Shown here in pieces: positions 19,194-28,255 of a stretch of DNA of 64,000 bases. The stretch is from Hyphomicrobium sp. (GTDB lineage: Bacteria > Pseudomonadota > Alphaproteobacteria > Rhizobiales > Hyphomicrobiaceae): the NCBI GenBank assembly GCA_002928515.1, contig PERI01000004.1:215625-279624 (forward strand). The letters run 5' to 3'. The translations under genes and the position numbers were made by a program. Below the pieces are notes generated by a model. The model had not been told where the DNA came from and made no database searches. It was given only the letters and a program-made list of their open reading frames with translations. Each line of letters begins with the position of its first letter. Positions within the stretch are counted from its first letter, which is position 1.

Positions 19194-19634
19194 TTACGCG
19201 ACGCGGCGTTCCAATTCGACCGATTGGTTTTGATCATTGTGGTCAAAGCCAGAAATGATCATTGAGTCACGTGTTCGCTTGATGGGCAGCGGTAACAGTT
19301 CAAAAACTGCAACCGGTTCGGCGGCTTTGGTCAGCGCGACCGATACGCGTGGCATGGCGTCGTTGCAGTTTGAAGCAATCGCGCGGGTCAACTCCAAGTT
19401 GGCTGTGATCACATCACCCGGTTGACGTGCCGTCGCCACTTGGCGGCCCCACTGCAGCATGGCTTGCGCATTCTTGGATTGAAGCCCTGCGAGTTCCAGT
19501 TGCGTGCGGCCGACACCTTTCAAGAAAGGCTGCCACCAAATCGACAGCATGTCTGTGGCTTCGAATGCCATGTCAAAATAGTCTTTATAAAAGGACGACG
19601 TATCACGCCGAGAAACGGCGGTTAGCTCATTCAT
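19194..19634 (-). CDS. phasin-like protein
   Basis: A 146-residue, mostly helical protein. The central section (WWQPFLKGVGRTQLELAGLQSKNAQAMLQWGRQ, here split as WWQPFLKGVGRTQLELAG and LQSKNAQAMLQWGRQ) resembles phasin-family helices that coat polyhydroxyalkanoate granules. The C-terminal 45 residues are not phasin-like and end in RTRDSMIISGFDHND. No PHA synthesis genes are in the window. The assignment rests on pattern alone and is moderate. Confidence 0.6.
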   Translation of the reverse strand: MNELTAVSRRDTSSFYKDYFDMAFEATDMLSIWWQPFLKGVGRTQLELAGLQSKNAQAMLQWGRQVATARQPGDVITANLELTRAIASNCNDAMPRVSVALTKAAEPVAVFELLPLPIKRTRDSMIISGFDHNDQNQSVELERRVA

Positions 19635-20021
19635 TTTGGTTCCTCCCGGGGGTGCGAACTGTTCGCCATGTTTGGCTTCGTTCGCTATTTTATGTCGGCA
19701 TTAACTATGCGCGTTCCGGATTAAAGTTTTCTAACACGATGCACGCCAGCTTTCATTTCACAGAAATGTGCACGGCGATGACCTGGGTTACAAGGTGGTG
19801 GCCAATGGCCAAAAGATCGTGGTGATGCTGGGGCAGCGCGATGAATATACTGGTTAATAATTGAACGATGTATTCACAATCAATCTTTGGTTGTGGGATT
19901 TGCAAATTGTATACTTCGGTTGACTGACCTCTACACTGCAAATGACCTTGACCGTGCCGTTGTTCTACTCACGAATAGTCTTTTATTGAGAAAAAATTTG
20001 TGACGTTCGGTTGTGTTGCAG
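19635..20021. other. AT-rich intergenic region upstream of bcsS-like gene
   Basis: About 390 bp between divergently transcribed genes. It is clearly more AT-rich than its flanks, which suits a promoter region. No RNA gene, terminator or convincing operator was found. Confidence 0.45.
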
Positions 20022-20879
20022 ATGCGCATTTTTGCAAATTCATTATATTACAATGCTTTGCATAATATGCGTTTTTGCTTGGTTGCAGCTTTCACTTGCG
20101 CAGTCATTTGTTTTGGTTCCCAGCCCATCCATGCTCAACCTTTTGAACCGCCTCAGCCGCAATATGGATGGCGGCAAATGTGGTCGGGAGCCGACGCAAG
20201 CCATGATGTCTGGCTGCTGTATTCCGGTGTGACGCTGGCACCTTGGAGCGCTGACATCCATAGCGATGGCATTCGTCTCAGGGCTTCGGGTGGGTACGGT
20301 GAGTATAGCTACACTGCGCAGTCACTTGTTACGACAGACTGCGGAGCGCCAGCGCGTGATGCCTGCCAGTTCAAAAAACAGCGCTACAATGTTGCTCACA
20401 CCTACATTGAAGCGCTGGTCGGCTATCAGAAGCGGTTTGGCGAACTGACCGCCAAAGCGTTTGTCGGCATAGCGGGAATTTCGCACACATTCGACAAACA
20501 GGATCTGGGCAACGACACGGCTGGCGACAGCTATGGCGTGAAGGGCACTCTAGAGTTGTGGCTCAATCTCTGGTCGATGGCGTGGACATCGCTCGACCTC
20601 AGCCACGCGACCGCTCACGACACGAGTGCTGCCCGCTGGCGCGCAGGGTGGCGCGTTTTGCCAACGCTATCGATCGGTCCAGAACTGCGCTACGATAGCA
20701 ACTCGTCCCTCGACAAGAATTTAGCCGAACAATATGCGGCACGTGCGGGTGGTTTCGTGCGCTATGAATGGAACGGTGGCGAAATATCACTGGCCAGCGG
20801 CGTTTCGGAACGCGTTGTCGATAGCGAACAGCAGGGCCAAGATGTGTATGGCACTGCTAATGTCTTAATTCAGTTTTGA
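20022..20879 (+). CDS. bcsS: BcsS-like cellulose-biosynthesis-associated outer-membrane protein
   Basis: About 285 residues with a signal peptide (MRFCLVAAFTCAVICF, cleavage after PIHA). The mature part matches the BcsS pattern found in alphaproteobacterial cellulose clusters: MWSGADASHDVWLLYSGVTLAPW, DGIRLRASGGYGEYSY, alternating beta-strands and a final strand ending in a C-terminal Phe (VLIQF), as in beta-barrels. The start is uncertain: GTG 20,013, ATG 20,022 and ATG 20,067 are all in frame and none has a good ribosome site; the last begins right at the signal peptide. No cellulose synthase gene is in this window. Confidence 0.78.
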   Translation: MRIFANSLYYNALHNMRFCLVAAFTCAVICFGSQPIHAQPFEPPQPQYGWRQMWSGADASHDVWLLYSGVTLAPWSADIHSDGIRLRASGGYGEYSYTAQSLVTTDCGAPARDACQFKKQRYNVAHTYIEALVGYQKRFGELTAKAFVGIAGISHTFDKQDLGNDTAGDSYGVKGTLELWLNLWSMAWTSLDLSHATAHDTSAARWRAGWRVLPTLSIGPELRYDSNSSLDKNLAEQYAARAGGFVRYEWNGGEISLASGVSERVVDSEQQGQDVYGTANVLIQF

Positions 20880-20888
20880 GCGTCGTTC

Positions 20889-21476
20889 CTACTGCTGTTC
20901 CTTGACGGTCTGGCGCGACAACTCCAAGCGCGACGTCGAGACATTGCCCAATTTTTTGCAGCTATTCATTGGCAGCGGGCATCCTTTGCGCGCTTCCATG
21001 CGCTGGATCATTTTGGCATTTTCTTCGCCTATGATCGTCGATGGCTTCTCCACGGCTGGATCGCAGGTGGCATCGTTTGCGAAGTACGAGTGTCCGGTTG
21101 GGGTGAAGAAGCAATAGTTCGAGCGGTAGTAGAGTTCGTTGCGCGCGACCCACAGCGTTGGGCAATCAAAATTGCGAATGTCCGGCCACGACAGTTTACG
21201 TTCCAATCCATCTGCCATCAGCGGCTTTTGTGGATCGTAGGTAAATACACAAGCCGGTTCGCGACCGAGTGCGAGCGCATAAACTGCGACCGAGCTAGCG
21301 ATCAGCATGAGCGTAAAAAACGCAGACAACGCCCACTTCGGGACTAGGCTCGAATTCCACAACACAGCAGCCGTACCAAGCACCACTGCGATCAGAATCT
21401 GGTGCGGATCGCCTAGTCCTGTGAAGCCTGCCAGATTGAGCATCAGGTTGACGCTGGTATCGAGAAAATGGACCAT
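20889..21476 (-). CDS. membrane protein with YARHG-like domain
   Basis: A 195-residue protein with two hydrophobic segments in the first 70 residues (about 26-42 and 48-68), then a soluble part. LWVARNELYYRSNYCFFTP followed by GHSYFANDATCDP is the Y-x-R-H-G-type repeat domain seen in alphaproteobacterial extracellular proteins. Cysteines are plentiful (six in the second half), consistent with an exported C-terminal half. It converges on the bcsS-like gene with 9 bp between. Function unknown. Confidence 0.75.
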   Translation of the reverse strand: MVHFLDTSVNLMLNLAGFTGLGDPHQILIAVVLGTAAVLWNSSLVPKWALSAFFTLMLIASSVAVYALALGREPACVFTYDPQKPLMADGLERKLSWPDIRNFDCPTLWVARNELYYRSNYCFFTPTGHSYFANDATCDPAVEKPSTIIGEENAKMIQRMEARKGCPLPMNSCKKLGNVSTSRLELSRQTVKEQQ

Positions 21477-21823
21477 TTGCGCCTGCCCCCACGGCCTATA
21501 TGAAGGTGGCTTGTAGCGGATTCGTTAACCAGAGCGGAGAGCAAAAGTCGGTTGCAGAAACGTAGCTAGGAGCCGTCTGCTGAACCGCCCTTTAAAGCCT
21601 CTAGGCTGGCTGCTGAGACCCGATACAAGCGTTCCTTAGGGATCAGGCATCGGGTTCGATTTGGGCCTAGAATTCGATTTATCGGTCGTTAACAAACCGA
21701 ACAATGATTCTCCTTGACGGCGCCGCAATTGTGATCCAAAAAAAATGAGTATTCGTTTTGGGTTGGTGTTGCGTGGACGTGGCCAAGGGGGTCGAGCGGC
21801 GCGAGGGATGCCGGTCCGGCGAG
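21477..21823. other. divergent region upstream of tetR-RND operon
   Basis: About 350 bp between the YARHG gene and the TetR regulator. It should contain the regulated promoter of the efflux operon. I did not find an unambiguous inverted repeat that could be named as the TetR operator. Confidence 0.4.
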
Positions 21824-22498
21824 ATGTCCGTCTTTTTGCAAGAGCCCGCAGCTATGCCCAAGTTGAAGCCCGATACGCAGCGACTCCGACGCGAGAACAT
21901 TCTCGATGCTGCGCACAGTTGTTTCGCGCGCGGTGGATTTCACGCCACGACGATGCAAGACATTTGCAAAGCAGCGAGCGTCAGCCCCGGTGCGCTTTAT
22001 GTTTATTTCGATAGCAAGGAAGCGCTGATCGCCGGTCTTTGCGAGCGCGATCGCGCGGAATTTGCGGAACGGTTCGCCAGTCTTTCGACGGCACCCGATT
22101 TTCTCGAAGCACTGACGGCCATCGGTGAACATTACTTTGTCGATGAGTCTCCTGAGAAGCAGCGCTTCGTCGTTGAGATGGGCGTTGAATCGACTCGCAA
22201 TCCGCGCATCGCTGAAATTTTCATGAGCGTCGATAAATTCTGTTCCGATAGCTTCGAGGCGTTGTTCCAGCGCTTGAAGGATGAAGGGCGCATTGCGCCG
22301 CGCGTCGATGTTCCAACGCTTGCCAAAGTTTTCAACGTGATCGGCGACGGGTTGTTTTGGCGTCGTGCCATTGAGCCGAATTTCAATGCGCGCGAGGTGT
22401 TGCCGGTCGTGATCGAACTTGTGGGATCGCTCCTCAATCCCATAGAGCCGATGTCGATGGACGTGCCTGTTAGCAAAAATCGCGAGGCACGGCGATGA
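21824..22498 (+). CDS. TetR/AcrR family transcriptional regulator
   Basis: About 224 residues. The N-terminal helix-turn-helix is textbook TetR: RRENILDAAHSCFARGGFHATTMQDICKAASVS followed by PGALYVYFDSKEALI (given here as RRENILDAAHSCFARGGF, TTMQDICKAASVS and PGALYVYFDSKEALI). The ligand domain ends with a tail of about 20 residues. ATG 21,824 is the likely start; ATG 21,854 is possible and open frame extends further up. The stop overlaps the start of the RND adaptor gene (ATGA), so the regulator is the first gene of the efflux operon and probably represses it. Confidence 0.92.
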   Translation: MSVFLQEPAAMPKLKPDTQRLRRENILDAAHSCFARGGFHATTMQDICKAASVSPGALYVYFDSKEALIAGLCERDRAEFAERFASLSTAPDFLEALTAIGEHYFVDESPEKQRFVVEMGVESTRNPRIAEIFMSVDKFCSDSFEALFQRLKDEGRIAPRVDVPTLAKVFNVIGDGLFWRRAIEPNFNAREVLPVVIELVGSLLNPIEPMSMDVPVSKNREARR

Positions 22499-23709
22499 AA
22501 CGCCTAGGAAACATTATCACCGGGCTTGTGCTGATCGCTGGTATTGGCGGCGGCTATATGTTGCTGGAACATAAGCGTGAGACACGCAAGCGAGAGGAGG
22601 CTGCGGCAGCGGCAAAGCCGCTCGCTCCGCCCACCGTCACCGTTTCGAAAATCACGATGGCGAATTTCGTGGAGACCACGGTGGTATCAGGCTCGCTCAT
22701 TCCGCGTGAAGAAATTCTGGTCGCGCCTGAGATCGAGGGACTGCGAGTTGTCGAACTTTTTGCCGATGAAGGCAGCGTCGTGAAAAAGGGTCAGGTGCTG
22801 GCGCGGTTAGTATCCGAGCAGCTCGATGCGCAAATGGCGCAGAACGATGCGGCGATTGCGCGATCCTCTGCGGCGATTGCACAAGCGAAAAGCGCGATTG
22901 TGGAAGCTGAAGCACGCGCCAAGGAAGCGCGCGCGCAATTGGAACGCGCCGAACCGTTGCGCAAGTCTGGTTATCTCTCTGGTGCGATCTACGATCAGCG
23001 TCAGAGTGCGGCCAGTACGGCTGAGGCTCAAGTCATTGCAGCACGCGATGGTTTGACAGCGGCTGAAGCAGAAAAAACGCAAGCCGAAGCACAAAAGCGC
23101 GAAGTGTCTTGGCGCCGCAGCAATACCGAAGTCACCGCTCCTGAGGACGGTGTTGTTAGTCGCCGCAATGCGCGCATCGGTGCTGCTGCCACCGCTATTG
23201 GCGAACCGATGTTCCGCATCATCGCCAAAGGCGAAATCGAACTCGATGCGGAAATCGTCGAGACGGAATTGGCTAAAGTGCGCGAGGGTCAAAAAGCGAT
23301 TGTGACCTTGCCGGGTGCTGGCGATTTCGAAGGCAGCGTTCGGTTAGTTTCGCCCGAAGTCGACAAAACCACACGCCTTGGTCGCGTGCGAATTTTTCTG
23401 GGTACCAATCCCGCTTTGCGCATCGGTGCATTCGCGCGTGGGCGTATCGAAACGTCGCGTAGCCGGGGATTGGCAGCGCCGTCTGCCTCGGTCACCTTCG
23501 ATGCGGCAGGTACATACGCGCAAGCGGTTGTCGGTGACAAAGTTGAAAAGCGACTTTTGAAAACCGGCCTCGTCATGGGCGAACTCGTAGAGATCAAAGA
23601 TGGGTTGTCCGAAGGTGATGTGATTGTCACGCGCGCCGGTACCTTTTTGCGCGATGGCGACATCGTTCGGCCGATTGCGCCAGATGCAAAGTTGAGTGAG
23701 GCTCCGTGA
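22495..23709 (+). CDS. RND efflux periplasmic adaptor subunit (membrane fusion protein)
   Basis: A 404-residue HlyD/AcrA-type adaptor. An N-terminal membrane anchor (residues 8-22) is followed by the lipoyl half-motif GSLIPREEILVAPEIEGLRV, a long Ala/Glu-rich hairpin coiled coil (about 100-205), the second lipoyl half EVTAPEDGVVSRRNARIG (visible as VTAPEDGVVSRRNARIGA) and beta-barrel domains. It would link the inner-membrane pump encoded next door to an outer-membrane TolC-like channel, which is not in the window. Coupled upstream to tetR by ATGA and downstream to the pump by a 1-nt overlap. Confidence 0.94.
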   Translation: MKRLGNIITGLVLIAGIGGGYMLLEHKRETRKREEAAAAAKPLAPPTVTVSKITMANFVETTVVSGSLIPREEILVAPEIEGLRVVELFADEGSVVKKGQVLARLVSEQLDAQMAQNDAAIARSSAAIAQAKSAIVEAEARAKEARAQLERAEPLRKSGYLSGAIYDQRQSAASTAEAQVIAARDGLTAAEAEKTQAEAQKREVSWRRSNTEVTAPEDGVVSRRNARIGAAATAIGEPMFRIIAKGEIELDAEIVETELAKVREGQKAIVTLPGAGDFEGSVRLVSPEVDKTTRLGRVRIFLGTNPALRIGAFARGRIETSRSRGLAAPSASVTFDAAGTYAQAVVGDKVEKRLLKTGLVMGELVEIKDGLSEGDVIVTRAGTFLRDGDIVRPIAPDAKLSEAP

Positions 23710-26700
23710 TGCGGATGAACATTTCGGCTTGGTCGATCCGCAATCCGATCCCGTCGATCGTGTTGTTTGCGGTGCTAATGTTCCTGGGCATCGTCAGCTT
23801 TATGAAGTTGCCGGTAACGCGGTTCCCTAACATCGACGTGCCGATCATTTCAGCAACTGTGACACAATCGGGCGCTGCACCCGCCGAACTTGAAACGCAG
23901 ATCACCAAAGAAGTCGAAGACGCCGTCGCCAACATCACCGGCGTCAAGCACGTGCAATCGACGCTGACTGACGGCGTATCGACGACCGTGCTTGAATTTC
24001 GTTTGGAGACCGACACCGATCGGGCCTTGAACGACGTCAAAGACGCCATCGAAAAAATTCGCGCGCAATTACCACGCGACATCGACGAACCGATCATCGA
24101 GCGGATCGACGTCGAGGGGCAGGCGATCCTATCTTATGCGGTCTCCTCACCCGCTTTGACGCTTGAGCAACTGTCTTGGCATGTCGATGATGTCATCAAG
24201 CGCCGTTTGCAAACTGTCAAAGGCGTCGGACGCGTAGAGCGCTATGGCGGTGTCGATCGCGAAATTCGCATCCACTTAGATCCCGACAAACTTTTATCCT
24301 ACGGCATCACAGCGGCTGAAGTGAACCGTCAGGTACGCGCGACCAACGTCGATCTGGGCGGCGGGCGTGGCGAAGTCGGCGGGCAGGAACAGGCCATCCG
24401 TACCTTGGCTGGCGCGCGGCGTGTAGAAACGCTTGCCGACTCGCGCATCATCTTAGGCGGCAACCGCGAAGTGCGCCTCAGAGATCTCGGCCGCGTGATC
24501 GATGATGCCAGCGAACAGCGCTCGTTTGGACGCTTGAACGGGCAGCCTGTGGTTTCGTTTTCGATTTTCCGCTCGAAAGGGTCGAGTGAGTTATCGGTTG
24601 CAGAGGCTGTTGCTAAAGAACTCGCGACCATTAGCGCCGAATATCAAGACGTGCGGCTGGCGAAAATCGACGACGCTGTTGCTTACACGCGCGGCAATTA
24701 TGAAGCGGCGATGGAAGCGTTGATCGAGGGCGCTGTGCTGGCCGTTCTCGTCGTCTTTTTGTTTCTCGGCAACATGCGTGCGACGGTGATTTCGGCGATT
24801 GCGTTGCCTCTGGCCGCGATCCCGACGTTCTGGGCCATCAGTGCGATGGGCTTTTCGCTGAACCTCGTCAGCTTGCTCGGGATCACACTCGTCACCGGCA
24901 TTCTGGTTGACGATGCGATCGTCGAAATCGAAAACATCGTGCGCCATATGAATATGGGCAAGTCGCCCTATCGGGCCTCGCTTGAGGCTGCCGATGAAAT
25001 CGGGCTTGCGGTGATCGCGATCACGATGACGATCGTCGCTATATTTGCGCCCGTCTCCTTCATGGGCGGCATTGCTGGGCAATACTTCAAACAGTTTGGA
25101 TTGACGGTTGCTATCGCGGTTATTTTTTCGCTGCTGGTGGCGCGACTCATAACGCCTATGATGGCTGCGTATTTGATGCGGCCGATTCCTGAAAAGCCAC
25201 ATGGCGATGGACCGCTGATGCGCTGGTATGTGCGCTTCCTGTCCTCGACCTTGCGGTGGCGCTACGTCACATTGGCCACCGGTGTGGCGGTATTTTCCGT
25301 TTCCGTTTACGCGACATCGTTATTGCCGACTGGGTTCATTCCCGATGAAGATACCTCACGCGTTGTGGTCGCTGTCGAATTGCCGCCAGGCACACCGCTG
25401 AAAGAAACGCGCGACAAGACCGACGACATGGTCAAAGCCTTGAAGACCATTCCTGAGGTTAAACAGGTGTTCGTGCTTGGCGGCACCAGCCCGACCGGTC
25501 AACTTGAAGTGCGCCGCGCGGCACTCTTCGTTCAGTTGGTTCCAAAGACCGACCGTGACTTATCTCAGAAGCAGTTGAAGGCTGTGATCGCCGAAAAGCT
25601 CGCAGAGATACCCGACAGTCGCGCCTGGTATGTGAATGAGCGCGGCGAGCGTGAACTTTCGTTTTCGATGCTGTCGAAGAATGGCGAAGATTTGAATAGC
25701 GCCATCGGTCAGCTCGAAGGCGCATTGCGGCAAGTGCCAGGGTTTAGGAACGTGGCCGCGACCGGTTCAACAGATCGCCCGGAAATTCGTGTTGTGCCGC
25801 GCCTCGAAGAGGCAGCGCGTTTGGGTGTATCTCCTGAGCAGATTGCCGAGACGATTCGCGTTGCTACCATTGGCGACACCGATTTCAATTTGGCGAAGTT
25901 TACAGTTGGCGATCGCCTCATTCCGATCCGGGTGCAGCTTGAAGAAGCGACCCGCACGGATCTCAGTCAACTCGAACAATTGCGCGTCACCAACAATGCT
26001 GGCAAAGCCATTCCATTGACGGCTGTGGCCTCCGTTGATTTCGGGCGCGGACCAAGTTCAATCGAGCGCTACGATCGTGAGCGACGCGCCGTTATCGGCG
26101 TAGATCTCGATAAGGGCGTCGCTTTGAGCGTCGGGCGCGAACGATTTTTGGCAGCTGTTGAGGCGCAGAAACTGCCACCAACGGTGCGACTTGCGCCATC
26201 GGGTGATGCTGAAGTTCAAGACGAAGTTGCCAGTGGTTTTATAACTGCGATGGGCACGGGCGTTTTGATCGTGCTTGGCGTTTTGATTTTGCTGTTTAGA
26301 AGCGTGTTCCAGCCGATTACAATTTTGCTGTCGCTGCCGTTATCATTCGGCGGTGTAGCGATCAGCTTGCTCGCGACCAACAATCCTATCAGCATGCCGG
26401 TTTACATCGGGCTGTTGATGCTGATGGGTATCGTGACCAAGAACGCGATCATGCTCGTTGATTTTGCCATCGAGGAAGTGGCGCGCGGTGTTGATCGCAA
26501 TGTTGCGATCATCGATGCCGGGCGCAAACGCGCGCGGCCGATCATCATGACCACGCTGGCGATGGCGGCGGGCATGCTGCCCAGCGCTTTGGCTTTGGGC
26601 GATGGCGGTGAATTCCGGGCGCCGATGGCTATCGCGGTGATTGGTGGGCTGTTGGTGTCAACGGTCTTGTCACTCGTGTTCGTGCCGTCGTTCTTCACCG

Positions 26701-26864
26701 TCATGGACGATCTTGGTCATCTGATGCAGTGGATTTTCGGGCGCTTTATCGGGCCGACCGATGAGCCAGACGCGGAACCAGAAAAACCCGGCACGACGCA
26801 GGCTCAAGCCCATGACAGCACCATGACGCCCATTCAACAGCCGCGACCGCTGGCGGCGGAATAA
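23709..26864 (+). CDS. RND family efflux transporter permease
   Basis: A 1051-residue inner-membrane proton-driven pump of the HAE/AcrB group. N-terminus ISAWSIRNPIPSIVLFAVLM, periplasmic porter repeats, the first transmembrane bundle with GILVDDAIVEIENIVRHM (the Asp pair of the proton relay in VDDAIV), the GFIPDEDTSRVVV porter motif and the second bundle with GIVTKNAIMLVDFAIE. Twelve hydrophobic segments in a 1+5+1+5 pattern. The ATG at 23,709 overlaps the adaptor stop by one base. Substrate cannot be told from sequence. Confidence 0.96.
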   Translation: MRMNISAWSIRNPIPSIVLFAVLMFLGIVSFMKLPVTRFPNIDVPIISATVTQSGAAPAELETQITKEVEDAVANITGVKHVQSTLTDGVSTTVLEFRLETDTDRALNDVKDAIEKIRAQLPRDIDEPIIERIDVEGQAILSYAVSSPALTLEQLSWHVDDVIKRRLQTVKGVGRVERYGGVDREIRIHLDPDKLLSYGITAAEVNRQVRATNVDLGGGRGEVGGQEQAIRTLAGARRVETLADSRIILGGNREVRLRDLGRVIDDASEQRSFGRLNGQPVVSFSIFRSKGSSELSVAEAVAKELATISAEYQDVRLAKIDDAVAYTRGNYEAAMEALIEGAVLAVLVVFLFLGNMRATVISAIALPLAAIPTFWAISAMGFSLNLVSLLGITLVTGILVDDAIVEIENIVRHMNMGKSPYRASLEAADEIGLAVIAITMTIVAIFAPVSFMGGIAGQYFKQFGLTVAIAVIFSLLVARLITPMMAAYLMRPIPEKPHGDGPLMRWYVRFLSSTLRWRYVTLATGVAVFSVSVYATSLLPTGFIPDEDTSRVVVAVELPPGTPLKETRDKTDDMVKALKTIPEVKQVFVLGGTSPTGQLEVRRAALFVQLVPKTDRDLSQKQLKAVIAEKLAEIPDSRAWYVNERGERELSFSMLSKNGEDLNSAIGQLEGALRQVPGFRNVAATGSTDRPEIRVVPRLEEAARLGVSPEQIAETIRVATIGDTDFNLAKFTVGDRLIPIRVQLEEATRTDLSQLEQLRVTNNAGKAIPLTAVASVDFGRGPSSIERYDRERRAVIGVDLDKGVALSVGRERFLAAVEAQKLPPTVRLAPSGDAEVQDEVASGFITAMGTGVLIVLGVLILLFRSVFQPITILLSLPLSFGGVAISLLATNNPISMPVYIGLLMLMGIVTKNAIMLVDFAIEEVARGVDRNVAIIDAGRKRARPIIMTTLAMAAGMLPSALALGDGGEFRAPMAIAVIGGLLVSTVLSLVFVPSFFTVMDDLGHLMQWIFGRFIGPTDEPDAEPEKPGTTQAQAHDSTMTPIQQPRPLAAE

Positions 26865-26961
26865 CTAATTCACGTTACACCAATTGTAGTTTGGTCCTTG
26901 GGTACCTACGTTGGTCGCGTCATAACCCCCTCGGGTCAGAGCGCTAGCGAAAGGTATCTCC

Positions 26962-28176
26962 ATGTTTGATGCAAAGTCGATCCTCGAAGGTCTGGTTCGA
27001 GGCGCTGCCTCGCCATCTGGCCAGCAATCTGGCGGTGGCGGATTGGGCGATCTGCTGGGGCAAGTGTTGGGCGGCGGCGCGCAACAGCGCGGCGGTGGAT
27101 CTGGCAACAGCGGCGGCATGGGTGATCTCGGCGATATTCTTGGTCGATTGGGTGGTGGCAACGCCAACCGCAATCCGTCCGATTCGAATGCGACCCAGCA
27201 AGGTGGCGGCGGCTTTGCTGACATTCTCGGCGAGTTGCAACGCCAGCTCGGTGGTCAAGGCGATGCCTCGCCTGCGCCTGGTCAGCGTCCAGCCGTCAAT
27301 GCGCCAAGCTCCGGCCGAGGCGGGGACGCAGGCGTGGGTCAAGGTGGTGGCTTGGGCGACATCCTGGGTCAGTTGCGTGACAAGCTCGGTCAATCTGGTG
27401 GCGCAACGACGGGAGCCTCAGGCGGCTTGGCTGACATTCTCGGTCAGGTCTTGAGCCAAGCGACACAGGGCGCACGTGAAGGCGCGACCCGCATTGGCGA
27501 TGCGACCGGCGCACGCGATGCTCTGGGTCGCGCAACGGGTGGCCAGAACGTTGACGATTTGCTTGCCAAACTCAGAGACCTTGTGCAGCAAAATCCGCTT
27601 GCCGCCGGAACGGCGGCGGGTGGTTTGGGCGGTCTGATCCTCGGCACGAAAACCGGACGCTCGATTGCAGGTAGTGCCGTCAAGGTCGGCGCGCTGGCAC
27701 TCATCGGTGGGCTCGCCTACAAGGCGTTTCAAAACTATCAGGCTGGTCGTCCGCTTATTACAGGCGCGACCGATGCTGAAGCAGCCCCGCAAGGCTCTGG
27801 TTTCGAGCCGGCTGCCGTGACCAACGAAACAGCAGCACTGTATATCCGCGCCATGATTGCGGCGGCAGCGTCCGATGGGCGGATCGACAGCGATGAACAA
27901 GCACGCATCGTCGGCGGTTTGAAGCAAGCGGGCGTCGATGCCGAGGCCGAAGAATTTTTAGCGACCGAATTGAACAATCCGTCCACGCCAGAACAATTGG
28001 CAGCCGCGGTACAATCGCCGGAAGAAGCGGTTCAGGTTTACACGGCGGCGCGCATTGCCATCGATCCCGACACCAGCGGCGAGCAGCAGTTCCTTGCGCG
28101 CCTTGCAGCCGCTCTTGGGATCGACAGCAAACTCGCCGCCCACATCGATGCGACGACACGGAGCGCTGCCAACTGA
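26962..28176 (+). CDS. DUF533 (YebE/TerB-like) protein with Gly-rich N-terminal repeats
   Basis: A 404-residue protein. Residues 25-170 consist of Gly/Gln-rich linkers between five imperfect copies of a short amphipathic unit: DLLGQVLGGG, DILGRLGGG, DILGELQRQLGG, DILGQLRDKLGQ and DILGQVLSQ. Then LAAGTAAGGLGGLILGTKTG and VGALALIGGLAYKAFQNYQ give a small hydrophobic region, and the last 120 residues are a TerB-like all-helical domain (YIRAMIAAAASDGRIDSDEQ, AARIAIDPDTSGEQQFLARL). E. coli YebE is the DUF533 reference; function unknown. A perfect terminator follows. Confidence 0.87.
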   Translation: MFDAKSILEGLVRGAASPSGQQSGGGGLGDLLGQVLGGGAQQRGGGSGNSGGMGDLGDILGRLGGGNANRNPSDSNATQQGGGGFADILGELQRQLGGQGDASPAPGQRPAVNAPSSGRGGDAGVGQGGGLGDILGQLRDKLGQSGGATTGASGGLADILGQVLSQATQGAREGATRIGDATGARDALGRATGGQNVDDLLAKLRDLVQQNPLAAGTAAGGLGGLILGTKTGRSIAGSAVKVGALALIGGLAYKAFQNYQAGRPLITGATDAEAAPQGSGFEPAAVTNETAALYIRAMIAAAASDGRIDSDEQARIVGGLKQAGVDAEAEEFLATELNNPSTPEQLAAAVQSPEEAVQVYTAARIAIDPDTSGEQQFLARLAAALGIDSKLAAHIDATTRSAAN

Positions 28177-28203
28177 GTTGAGAAGCGTGTTGCGAAATAC
28201 AAA

Positions 28204-28239
28204 GGGCGCTTGCTGATGAAGCAAGCGCCCTATTTTTTA
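28204..28239 (+). terminator. rho-independent terminator after DUF533 gene
   Basis: A perfect 10-bp stem (GGGCGCTTGC/GCAAGCGCCC, 28,204-28,230) with a 7-nt loop is followed by TATTTTTTA. The genes on the two sides converge, and the opposite strand also shows a weaker T-rich tail, so it may work for both. Confidence 0.9.
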
Positions 28240-28255
28240 TCCGCGTTAGTAGCGA

